Assembly (NCBI RefSeq): GCF_040869045.1
Contig: NC_090323.1
Location: 259,722,392-259,786,391, forward strand
DNA from: Eurosta solidaginis
Taxonomy: Eukaryota; Arthropoda; Insecta; Diptera; Tephritidae
Direction of reading: 5' to 3'
DNA: 64,000 nucleotides
Part shown: one piece after another, positions 45,741-55,876 of the stretch
Layout of the letters: each line of letters starts with the position of its first letter
How positions within the stretch are numbered: the stretch's first letter is position 1
Notes under the pieces: model-generated
Seen by the model: only the letters and a program-made list of their open reading frames with translations
What the model was told of the DNA's origin: nothing
Databases searched by the model: none
Made by a program: the position numbers and the translations under genes

Positions 45741-46251
45741 TATAATCGTTTCTTTCCTCTTCCTTCGGTTTCGTTTTTCCTGTCCTTTTCTTCCTTACCT
45801 TTCCTTTCCTCACCTTGTATTGATTTGTCTGTCTTTCGCTCATTCTGTATTACTTCATACAACTTAACAATACCCCACACTACGCCTCCATATAGGATAC
45901 CACTTACAAAGACTACGCCTACGCTTAGACTTTATACCTTATGCTTACATTCCAAAGCGTGAGCAAAAATTTTTACACATTAAAAAAAAACCAAAAAATC
46001 GTATGCTTAACGTTTCCTACTGGTCAAGTTTCTTCCGAAAATTCTCTCTTTTCACTTTCTTTCACTCCTTGTAAGTGTTAATGTGCATAAGTTGGGGGGT
46101 GATGGCATTTACTGTAGGTGTATGTCGGATTGTACGCGTGTAACTGATTTTATATGGTTGCGTAGCAGCTTCCTTCAGTTGCCAACGGAAGTGGCCAGCT
46201 GCCAGTCGTCTGATTTAGACTTTTATAAGAGGCCAACAAAATGTTGTGAAA
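45741..46251. other. C/T-rich then AT-rich DNA
   Basis: A pyrimidine-rich stretch (45750-45840) gives low-complexity open frames on both strands; no gene recognised. Confidence 0.5.
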
Positions 46252-48073
46252 AACAAGTAAGGAAGGTTAAGTTCGGGTGTAACCGAACATTACATACTCA
46301 GTTGAGAGCTATGGTGACAACATAAGGGAAAATAACCATGTAGGAAAATGAACCGAGGGAAACCCTGGAATGTGTTTGTATGACATGTGTATCAAATGAA
46401 AGGCATTAAAGAGTATTTTATGAGGGAGTGGGCCATAGTTCTATAGGTGGACGCCATTTAGGGATATCGCCATAAAGGTGGACCAGGGGTGACTCTAGAA
46501 TTTGTTTGTACGACATGGGTATCAAATGGAAGGTGTTAATGAGTATCTTAAAAGGGAGTAATCCTTAGTTCCATAGGTGGACGCCGTTTCGAGATATCTC
46601 CATAAAGGTGGACCAGGGGTGACCCTAGAATTAGTTTGTACGATACGGGTATCAAACGAAAGGTGTTAATGAGTATTTTAAAAGGGCGTGGGACTTAGTT
46701 CATTAGGTGGACGCCTTTTCGAGATATCGCCATAAAGGTGGACCAGGGGTGACTCTAGAATGTGTTTGTACGATATTGGTATCAAATTAAAAGTATTAAT
46801 GAGAGGGAGTGGTGGTAGTTGTATATGTGAAGGCGTTTTCCAGATATCGACCAAAATGTCATTTGTTGGATACAGCTAATTTATTTATATATGTAATACC
46901 TGCCAAGTTTTCAAGGGTTTTTTATTTCGCCCTGCAGAACTTTTTCATTATCTTCTACTTAATATGGTAGGTGTCACAACTATTTTAGAACGTTTTTTCT
47001 AAAGTTATATTTCGCGTCAATAAACCAATCCAGTTACCATGTTTCATCCCTTTTTTGGTATTTGGTATAGAATTATGGCATTTTTTTCATTTTTCGTAAT
47101 TTTCGATATCGAAAAAGTGGGCGTGGTCATACTCGGATTTCGTTCATTTTTTATACCAAGATAAAGTGAGTTCAGATATGTACGTGAACTAAGTTCAGTA
47201 AGGATATGTCGATTTTTGCTCAAGTTATCGTGTTAACGGCCATGCGGAAGGACAGACGGACAACTGTGTATACAAACTGAGCGTGACTTCAACCGATTTC
47301 GCCCCTTTTCATAGAAAACAGTTAACGTCATAAAATCTATGCCCCTACCAAATTTCAAAAGGATTGGTAAATTTTTGTTCGACTTATGGCATTAAAAGTA
47401 TCATAGACAAATTAAATGAAAAAGGGCGGAGCCACGCCCATTTTGAAATTTTCTTTTATTTTTGTATTTTGTTGCACCATATCATTACTGGAGTTGAATG
47501 TTGACATAATTTACTTATATACTGTTATATACTTTAAAAAAAATATTTTTTTTTTTAAGTGGGCGTGGTCGTTCTCCGATTTTGCTAATTTTTATTAAGC
47601 ATACATATAGTAATGGGAGTAACGTTCCTGCCAAATTTCATCATAATATCTTCAACGACTGCCACATTACAGCTTGCAAAATTTTTAAATTACCTTCATT
47701 GTCCAAAATTTTACTAATTTTCTATTCTGCGTCATAAGTTCAACTCACCTACCAAGTTTCATCTCTTTATCTGTCTTTGGTAATGAAGTATTGCACTATT
47801 TCGGTTTTTCGAAATTTTCGATATCGAAAAAGTGGACGTGGTTAGAGTCCGATATCGTTCATTTTAAATAGCGATCTGAGATAGGTGCTCAGGAACCTAC
47901 ATACCAAATTTCATCAAGATACCTCAAAATTTACTCAAGTTATCGTGTTAACGGACGGACGGACGGACGGACATGGCTCAATCAAATTTTTTTTCGATCC
48001 TTTATACCTGTACAACCAACCGTTATCCAATCAAACTTAATATACTCTGTGAGCTCTGCTCAACTGAGTATAA
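46252..48073 (-). mobile_element. DINE-1/Helentron-like element, copy I
   Basis: Complete minus-strand copy: AACAAGTAAGGAAGG and hairpin at the left, about three to four 130-bp units (46390-46800), diverged modules, GGAC run 47953-47971, CTCAACTGAGTATAATAA at the right. Small deletions at 47520-47540 and 47695. Confidence 0.82.
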
Positions 48074-48506
48074 TAAGGAGAAAATTGTAATTTTAATCGA
48101 AAGAAAGCACCAATTTATTTTCGCCGAAGCTAAAAGAAAATTAGTAACTTACACAAATGCTTCAACAAATGAGCATGTGTTAGTATGGTATGCTGAATTT
48201 TCTATTGAACATGCCTGCTTATATGTATTTGTAAATAAAATTCAACTTAGAAGAGTAGTGCTTAAGGGGAAGGAGTAGAAGATTCTTTGCATTTCTGATT
48301 TACTATATTTTCTTTGGAAAATTTCTTTATAATTTTTTTTTTTTTTGGAAATTTTCTAAGCCATATATGTGCACAATATTAATGAGTATGAGCATGTGTG
48401 TTATGAGTCGAATACACACTCACATACATATGTACACACGTTACAGTAGTGCGTTAGGAAGGTGAGGAAAGTGGAATAAGAGTCAATATAAGGAATGGCA
48501 TGTCTA
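48074..48506. other. AT-rich DNA, no gene recognised
   Basis: Nothing recognised. Confidence 0.5.
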
Positions 48507-49123
48507 ATGAAAATGAGTAAAATAAAAAAAAAAAATAAATGTAAGGCACGATAACCTCCGAAGAGATCTAAGGCCGAGCTTCTCTTCCAATTTGCATCGT
48601 GCTCCTCTTAATTTTCCCTACAAATTGGCCGGACGGGACCTACATGTTTTATGCCGACTCCGAACGGCATCTGCAAGGCAGATGAGTTTTCACCAGGCAT
48701 GCTTAACGAACGAAACGATATCATTTCGTTACGATAATCAACGTTAATAAACGAAACGAAGTCACTTCGTTTCGTTTATTAACGTTAAGATCGTCAAATT
48801 AACGTTAATTTGGCGTTCTTAACGTTAATAAACGAAACGAAATGACTTCGTTTCGTTTATTAACGTTGATTATCGTAACGAAATGATATCGTTTCGTTCG
48901 TTAAGCATGCCTGGTTTTCACTGAGAGCTTTTCATGGCAGAAATACTTGAGCGCTTGCCAAATACTGCCGAGGGGCGACCCCGCTTAGAAAAATTTTCTT
49001 CTAATTTAAGAACTTTGTTTCTAAAATTTTGATGTTGCTTTGCCCGGGGTGCGAACCCAGGGCATACGGTGTGGTAGGCGGAGCACGCTACCATCACACC
49101 ACGGTGGCCGATGAAAATGAGTA
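48507..49123 (-). mobile_element. SINE-1 copy with 13-bp TSD, split by a hAT MITE
   Basis: ATGAAAATGAGTA is duplicated at 48507-48519 and 49111-49123. The minus-strand SINE begins GGCCACCGTGGTG at the right, has the B-box GGTTCGCACCC, and ends in (TTTAT)n at the left. It is interrupted at 48694-48913. Confidence 0.9.
48686..48921. mobile_element. Palindromic hAT-type MITE with 8-bp TSD
   Basis: A 220-bp element (48694-48913) whose ends are inverted copies: CAGGCATGCTTAACGAACG at the left and its complement at the right. The match continues almost to the centre, where a small asymmetric loop lies. The flanks GTTTTCAC (48686-48693 and 48914-48921) form an exact 8-bp TSD, and the uninterrupted SINE has a single GTTTTCAC at this place in its other copies. 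CAG ends plus 8-bp TSD indicate the hAT superfamily. Confidence 0.9.
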
Positions 49124-49604
49124 GAGTCAGGAAATTATTTCTTCTTATTTTGTTTTTTGTTTTCTGTTTTGGAATTTACACCAATATTCAGCAAGTCACA
49201 GGCTCTGGACGTGGAGCAGCCATAAAAATGAAATCGGTTATCGAAAGTTTTGCTGTGTGCGGGGTGAGCGAAGTGAAAGTAAGCACACAGAATCCACTTG
49301 AGTTTGCACATATTTGCACATACATACACCTACAAATATTAATATATGCTTTTCAACACATTTCGAGCTAAGAAAACTTGTATGTGATGAAAATTCTGCA
49401 ATAAATTTAATATTTTGCATGCTTTATTTGTAGAAATTTAGCTGCATTCGTTTTATTAATGTTTTTTTTTTTTGGGGGTTTCGTCCGATATTATTTCAAC
49501 AGTCACTAACACGAAGTCAATAAAGGATTCAAATGCTCCAGAAAATGTCACAAGGGTGCTCTCGGATAAAAATACTTGTATAAAGAAAGTGAAAAAAGGT
49601 AGAA
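49124..49604. other. AT-rich DNA, weak frame only
   Basis: A frame at 49111-49371 begins inside the SINE target duplication and has a hydrophobic run (LFLLILFFVFCFG), but no domain. I do not call it a gene. Confidence 0.45.
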
Positions 49605-49926
49605 TAAGGCCTGGTTTTTCACGCAGTTTGTAAGTTAAACTAAGCTAAAGCTTATTCTACAGGTTTTCGGTCTACTTTAACTGAAGTTTAGGCTGAGCTT
49701 AAGCGGTTCATCTGGGAGCGTTAGTTAAACTCTAGTTAACATGCCAGTTATTTGTGTTCGTTCGAAAGCATTTGGGCTTGAGTACGATTAGAGCTCATGT
49801 TCATAACTAGGCATACTTCTAAAATCTTAAGAGTTGTTTCAAACAGTGGCTCAACCCGAGAATCAAAGCGTACTCAGGAAAAGAGGAAATTTTTGATAAA
49901 GCAAAAAATGCTATTACTTAAGTTGA

Positions 49927-50860
49927 AACAAGTAAGGAAGGTTAAGCTCTGGTGTAACCGAACATTACATACTCAGTTGAGAGCTATGGTGAGAACATAA
50001 GGGAAAATAACCATGTAAGAAAATGAACCGAGGCAAACCCTGGAATGTGTTTGTATGACATGTGTATCAAATGAAAGGCATTAAAGAGTATTTTATGAGG
50101 GAGTGGGCCATAGTTCTATAGGTGGACGCCATTTAGGGATATCGCCATAAAGGTTGATTAGGGTTGACTCTAGAATTTGTTTGTACGATATTGGCATCAA
50201 ATGAAAGGTGTTAATGAGTATTTTAAAAGGGCGTGGGGCTTAGTTCTATAGGTGGACGCCTTTTCGAGATATCGCAATAAAGGTGGACCAGGGGTGACTC
50301 TAGAATGTGTTTGTACGATATTGGTATCAAATTAAAGGTATTAATGAGAGTTTTAAAAGGGAGTGGTGGTAGTTGTATATGTGAAGGCGTTTTCCAGATA
50401 TCGACCAAAATGTGGACCAGGGTGACCCAGAACATCATCTGTTGGATACCGCTAATTTATTTATATATGTAATACCTGCCAAGATTTCAAGGGTTTTTTA
50501 TTTCGCCCTACAGAACTTTTTCATTTTCTTCTACTTAATATGGTAGGTGTCACAACAATTTTACAAAGTTTTTTCTAAGGTTATATTTCGCGTCAATAAA
50601 CCAATCCAATTACCATGTTTCATCCCTTTTTTCGTATTTTGTATAGAATTATGGCATTTTTTTAATTTTTCGTAATTTTCGATATCGAAAAAGTTTGCGT
50701 GTCATAGTCGGATTTCGTAAATTTTTTACACCAAGATAAAGTGAGTTCAGATAAGTACGTGAACTAAGTTCAGTAAAGATATGCCGATTTTTGCTCAAGT
50801 TATCGTGTTAACGGCCATGCGGAAGGACAGACGGACGACTGTGTATAAAAACTGGGCGTG
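49927..50860 (-). mobile_element. DINE-1/Helentron-like element, copy J (5' truncated)
   Basis: From AACAAGTAAGGAAGG, with a mutated hairpin (AGCTCTGGTGTAACCGAA), three 130-bp units, and modules to CTGTGTATAAAAACTGGGCG at 50860. The 5' 900 bp is missing, and a GATAAA-type simple repeat (50861-50901) follows. Confidence 0.8.
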
Positions 50861-50884
50861 ATAAAGATAAAGATAAATAAAAGA

Positions 50885-51021
50885 TAAGGATAAAGATAAA
50901 GACGAACTCTTTCGTTGGATTTGTAGGACATTTCAAAATGTCCATAGTCAATTCGCTGCCTAAATATTTTACTTCTTCTAAAAATAATAACATCTTCATC
51001 GCCAGAGTCACTTGAAGACAT
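50885..51021 (-). pseudogene. Possible N-terminus of a PIF/Harbinger transposase
   Basis: Minus-strand frame starting MSSSDSGDEDVIIFRRSK and continuing IFRQRIDYGHFEMSYKSNER, then running into the simple repeat next to copy J. An acidic Ser/Asp start followed by FRR-FR-R-Y is how many insect Harbinger transposases begin. The DDE catalytic domain is absent. The short length limits certainty, but the location inside an element with Harbinger-type ends supports it. Confidence 0.45.
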
Positions 51022-51154
51022 GGTTTAGGAACACGCTAAAATGTAAATTTATAGTTTATAGTATGGTTTATGCAAAATAATTAATTAATTTAATAATTTC
51101 ACTTACGTTTAAAGGTTTTTAGGGGTGATCAATGACTGCTAGAAATTGTAAACA

Positions 51155-53195
51155 TTTTTATACCTTTCATGAAAATGAAATGGTATATTAATTTCGTCAC
51201 GAAACCGAAAATTGTAAGTCCTTAAAGGAAAATAGATAGACCCACCATTAAGTATACCGAAATAATCAGGTTGAAGAGCTGAGTTGATTTAGCCATTTTC
51301 GTCTGTCCGTCTGTCCGTCTGTCTGTTTGTATACAAACTAGTCCCTCAATTTTTGAGATATCTTGATAAAATTTGGTGAGCGGGTGTATTTGGGTGTCCG
51401 ATTAGACATTTGTCGGAACCGACCGGATCGGACCACTATAGCATATATCCTCCATACAACCGATTTTTCAGAAAAAGAGGGTTTTTGTAATATCTTACCC
51501 AATTTAACAGATTGAAGCTTCAAACTTCACCATATACTTTCGTATATTGCACATATTGCTGCCTGAAAAAATTGATGAGATCGGTCGTATATATAGTATA
51601 TATCCCCCACAACCGATTGTTCAGATAAGGAACTTTTCGTAATTACTGCCCCATTTTAAGAGCTAGAGGCTTCAAATTTCAACGAATGCTTAGGTATATA
51701 GCATATATTGTTGTCTGAAAAAATCATAAAGATCGGTGGTATATATAGTATATATATGGTGGTATATATAGTATATATATATAGTATATATATATATATT
51801 TTCGCAAGTTTTAGCCCCATTTTAATAGCTAGAAGCTTCAAATTTCATCGAGTCCTTACGTATATAGCATATATTGTTGTCTGAAAAAATCATAGAGATC
51901 GGTTGTATATATAGTATATATCTCATACAACCGATTGTTCAGATAAGAAACTTTTCGCAATTTCTACCCCATTTTAACAGCTACAAGCTTCAAATTTCAC
52001 CGATTGCTTACGTATATAGCATATATTGTTGTCTGAAAAAATCATAGATATCGGTTGTATATATAGTATATATCTCATACAACCGATTGTTCAGATAAGA
52101 AACTTTTCGCAATTTCTACCCCAATTTAACAGCTAAAAGCTTCAAATTTCACCAAATGCTTACGTATATATAATATATTGTTGTCTGAAAAAATCATAGA
52201 GATCGGTTGTATATATAGTATATATCTCATACAAACGATTGTTCAGATAAGAAACTTTTCGCAATTTCTACCCCATTTTAACAGCTATAAGCTTCAAATT
52301 TCACCGATTGCTTACGTATATAGCATATATTGTTGTCTGAAAAAATCATAGAGATCGGTTGTATATATAGTATATATCTCATACAACCGATTGTTCAGAT
52401 AAGAAACTTTTCGCAATTTCTACCCCATTTTAACAGCTACAAGCTTCAAATTTCACCGATTGCTTACGTATATAGCATATATTGTTGTCTGAAAAAATCA
52501 TAGAGATCGGTTGTATATATAGTATATATCTCATACAACCGATTGTTCAGATAAGAAACTTTTCGCAATTTCTACCCCATTTTAACAGCTACAAGCTTCA
52601 AATTTCACCGATTGCTTACGTATATAGCATATATTGTTGTCTCAAAAAATCATAGAGATCGGTTGTATATATAGTATATATCTCATACAACCGATTGTTC
52701 AGATAAGAAACTTTTCGCAATTTCTACCCCATTTTAACAGCTATAAGCTTCAAATTTCACCAAATGCTTACGTATATAGCATATATTTTTGTCTGAAAAA
52801 TCATAGAGATCGGTGGTATATATATTATATACTTCATATAAACTTTCATTTTTGCCCCTTTTTTTACGGCTAGAAGCTTCAAAATTCATTAAATTTCATC
52901 AAATAGTTACGTTTACGTCATATATTTTTGAAATACGTGATTCGTAGTCATACTTTTTACATGCAGGTCACAAAAAACGTGAAGCTTTGCATCCTCTCAC
53001 AAAGTACCTACCTATTTTTTATTTTATATTTATATTAAAAATCGTTTAGGTATGTAGATCTGTTCACTAGATATTTCTTATCTTATACATCCGATTATTC
53101 GGAGATTACGAACGGAATAAGATTATTGTTCAGCCCCATTCATGAAAGCTATGAAGTCTTCGGCATAGCCGAAGACAGTCCCGTCCTTACTTGTT
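51155..53195 (+). mobile_element. DINE-like family 2 element, complete
   Basis: Starts TTTTTATACCTTTCATGAAA and ends, after TTCATGAAAGC and a strong hairpin (GTCTTCGG-CATA-GCCGAAGAC, 53156-53176), with GTCCTTACTTGTTA. CTTTCATGAA near the start and TTCATGAAAG near the end are subterminal inverted repeats. A GTCCGTCT run lies at 51304-51330. Noncoding. The layout parallels the main family, although the sequences differ. Confidence 0.75.
51500..52900 (+). repeat. 152-bp tandem array of the family 2 element
   Basis: About nine units. The five central ones recur at exactly 152-bp spacing (AGCTTCAAATTTCAC near 51990, 52142, 52294, 52446, 52598, 52750) and are nearly identical; the outer ones are diverged. 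Each has CTACCCCATTTTAACAGCTA, TTGTTGTCTGAAAAAATCAT and GATCGGTTGTATATATAGTA. Confidence 0.92.
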
Positions 53196-54036
53196 AAATA
53201 TGAAAAATATCACAAGCTGAATTTAAGAAACAAAATAACTGCTACAAGTTCTAAATTCAATTGAAGAATTTAGGTTTGGACTTGTGACTTGTATTTTACA
53301 AGAATAACTTGGAGAAACACAAACTTGTGAAAATTATGATTTTTTAATGAAATTCGCTTGTATTACAAGACTTGTACTTTTGAGAAATAGGCCCCTGTGG
53401 ACTCAAATGTAAGATTTCATACTACAGTATTTTCACGAAAATAAAATATATATAATTCAAAAAATAAATAAATGTGACCAGAGGTGTGAACCCAGGATCT
53501 TCGCTTCATTACTGCTATGAACCAGGTGTTTATTTCTCACAATAAACAGCTGATGGTTTGGCACCACCTTGGAGCTTTTTTTCAACTCCACCTCAACTCG
53601 ATATGCAATGTAGGATATCAACTCGAGAAATGTGTTCAATATACATTTAAGAACTTTACATTTCTCAAAATCTCTCAAAATTAAGATAATATTGGAAAAT
53701 ATTAATAACGTTTGGATATCAACTCGAGAACTATCTGGTTTAAGAATAATTAAATAATGATGTTGGATATTTCCGGTACTAGATACATATTTCGCTGCAG
53801 AATATGTTTTTCCATGTTTGTTGGGTAAACAAAATCCAGTTGCTGCCGTATCTACAAATTATCTAGATAATAAAAAAAAAACATGTTGCCGCTCTAAAAG
53901 GCTTACCTCAAAGGCGGCCTTAAACTGTGACAGAAAAACTGCTCAGTGGTTTAACTGGAGTTTAAATTTGATTAGAGGCTAGAGGTTAAGCAAGGTTTAA
54001 GATTAGCTTAACTAACTATTGAAAAACCAGGCCTAA

Positions 54037-54691
54037 GAAACGTAATTTGCGCCTTGAAATATGCAACATGTTTCTTAAATATCTTCGTATTAACCTTTTG
54101 TATCCTTCAAAGATGTATTACTGATTAGTGATTAGATATGTACCAAACTAACAAACGAGCAATATATCTTTCGATAGATGCGAATCAAATATTATCAGAG
54201 AAATTGCTGCGTACATCAAGGCGGGAAACATACTCTTTCTTCCCTGTGATCTTTCCCGTCATTTGTACGAAAATTTTCTCTGAGACAATCCCTAGTGGAC
54301 TTCCGGCACTTAATTTACTGGAACATTTTAACCCTATAACAACCTCAAAAATTCCATTTTATGCTAACTTATGCCGCGAAAGAAATTCAAAAATTCGACC
54401 GAATTCTAGTTCATAGATCTTTACTATGAAACCCCTGACTACGTATTTGGTACATGTATTTTAAATACATCATTTATATTGGGAATCTTAAATGTCAGTA
54501 AAACAATCTCACTGCCAGTTGGTACAAGGGAGGATATCTTCTCTGACCCACTGTAGAAATCTACAATTTACTAAACGTTACAAATGTTTTTCTTCCTTCG
54601 AATTGTTGAGAAACACAGTTTTTATGCTGGCCTTGAAGTATTAAGAAACACTTTTCTTAAATACCTTTGATGTTAATCAACCAAAATTGGA
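54037..54691. other. AT-rich DNA, no gene recognised
   Basis: Frame 54138-54416 (92 codons) has no recognisable motif. Confidence 0.45.
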
Positions 54692-55633
54692 CAGCACACC
54701 TGGGTTGCGTGATTTTTATTTGAATGAATCACGAATCCAAAAATTAAATGTATTTGTTATTAGAAAATCAAAATATATTTTTATCTTTTATTTGATTCGG
54801 CATCCAAATAAAATATAAATTTTATTTGTGATTTGATTCTTCAGCCGAATCAAAGATACTTTTTATTTTTTAAATGATTCGCCATCCAAATCAAAAATAT
54901 ATCTTATTATTTTGGGTGTGTTTGATGGAGACTGTTGTTGTTGTAGGTGCTTGCACCCTACCTCCATGTTCGGTAACACCTGTTGGCGTTTCTGATGCGA
55001 TTTCGAGCTGCGACCTTTTCTTCCCTTCTGGTCTCAACTCCCCATCGGTATCCCTTTTCTCTTTCATTCAGGGCCAAGTTTCTCATGGAGCAGGAGCTAA
55101 TTTGAAGCCCAAGGCCTAAAATACGTGCTTTATGCTTTATTTTATCGAATTTGTGAGATCTAGAAAGAACAACTCGATACCCGTAATTGCGAGTGTTATC
55201 TAAATCGTGCTCGTTAAGCCTTTTGTTGTATACACTTACTTTTGCAAATATCAATTTTAGTACTATACGAATATTAATTAGGCTCTACTTCTAGAATAAA
55301 TGCACGAATATCTCCTAAGATTATTGTCTGATTGAAAAACATTAAAAGGCGTGGTGTCAGGGCGACAGAAGATATTTAATGGGTTGACATCCATTTTCGC
55401 AGTTGCATTTAAAATCAGATTTTTACGTAGAACGGAAATGGTGTGTTCTTGTTTTTTGAATGTCTATAACTTCCCGAAATATCAGGTCTAATATAATTTT
55501 TTGAAAACCAAATAAAAAATAAAAGTTATATTTGATTTGGCTGAAGAATCAAATAAAAAATAAAAAGTATCATTGATTTGAAGGTGGATTTTAAATGAAA
55601 AAGGATTTAGAATGACGCAACCCTGCAGCGCAC
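54692..55633. mobile_element. hAT-type nonautonomous element, 8-bp TSD
   Basis: CAGCACAC (54692-54699) and CAGCGCAC (55626-55633) form a TSD with one mismatch. The ends are inverted: CTGGGTTGCGTGATT at 54700 and the complement of CAGGGTTGCGTCATT at 55625. Subterminal arms carry inverted AAATCAAATA-type repeats (GATTTGATTCTTCAGCCGAA / GGCTGAAGAATCAAAT). The middle (54910-55330) is unique-looking and includes a TTGTTGTTGTAGG run. Confidence 0.75.
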
Positions 55634-55636
55634 AAA

Positions 55637-55876
55637 CTCTATACTGGGCCCGTATTACGTATTACGATCAGTGACTGAAAACCATTTTCAGTCAAGCGAT
55701 AATTATGCAACTGTCAAACTATTTCTTAAAATTATAATAAGTTATGAATCTAACGAGTACTACTTGTCGCTAGTTCGCATAACCCATTAATCCAATTCAC
55801 CATTTCAGAGCTATTGTGATTTAAGAAATGAGTTTCGATCACGGATCCTAACACGTAATACGGGCCCTGCTCTATA
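55637..55876. mobile_element. hAT-like MITE, 226 bp
   Basis: Inverted ends GGGCCCGTATTACGT / ACGTAATACGGGCCC with a 7-bp flanking duplication CTCTATA (55637-55643, 55870-55876). The element is 55644-55869. Ends of CAGGGCCCG type fit hAT, but a 7-bp rather than 8-bp duplication leaves the class open. Confidence 0.7.

Larger units (their letters stand above)
49605..54036. mobile_element. PIF/Harbinger-type element carrying two nested DINE-like elements
   Basis: TAA (49605-49607 and 54034-54036) flanks inverted ends GGCCTGGTTTTTCA (49608-49621) and its complement (54020-54033). A 3-bp TWA target duplication with GG-starting terminal inverted repeats is the PIF/Harbinger pattern. Host-element DNA is left in three blocks: 49608-49926, 50861-51154 and 53196-54033. 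The rest is copy J and a family-2 element. A transposase-like N-terminus in the middle block supports the call. Confidence 0.65.

Noticed and set aside
49111..49371. 86-codon frame with a hydrophobic N-terminus
   Set aside because: The start lies in the target duplication of a SINE, the sequence after residue 30 has no domain, and the opposite strand is equally open.
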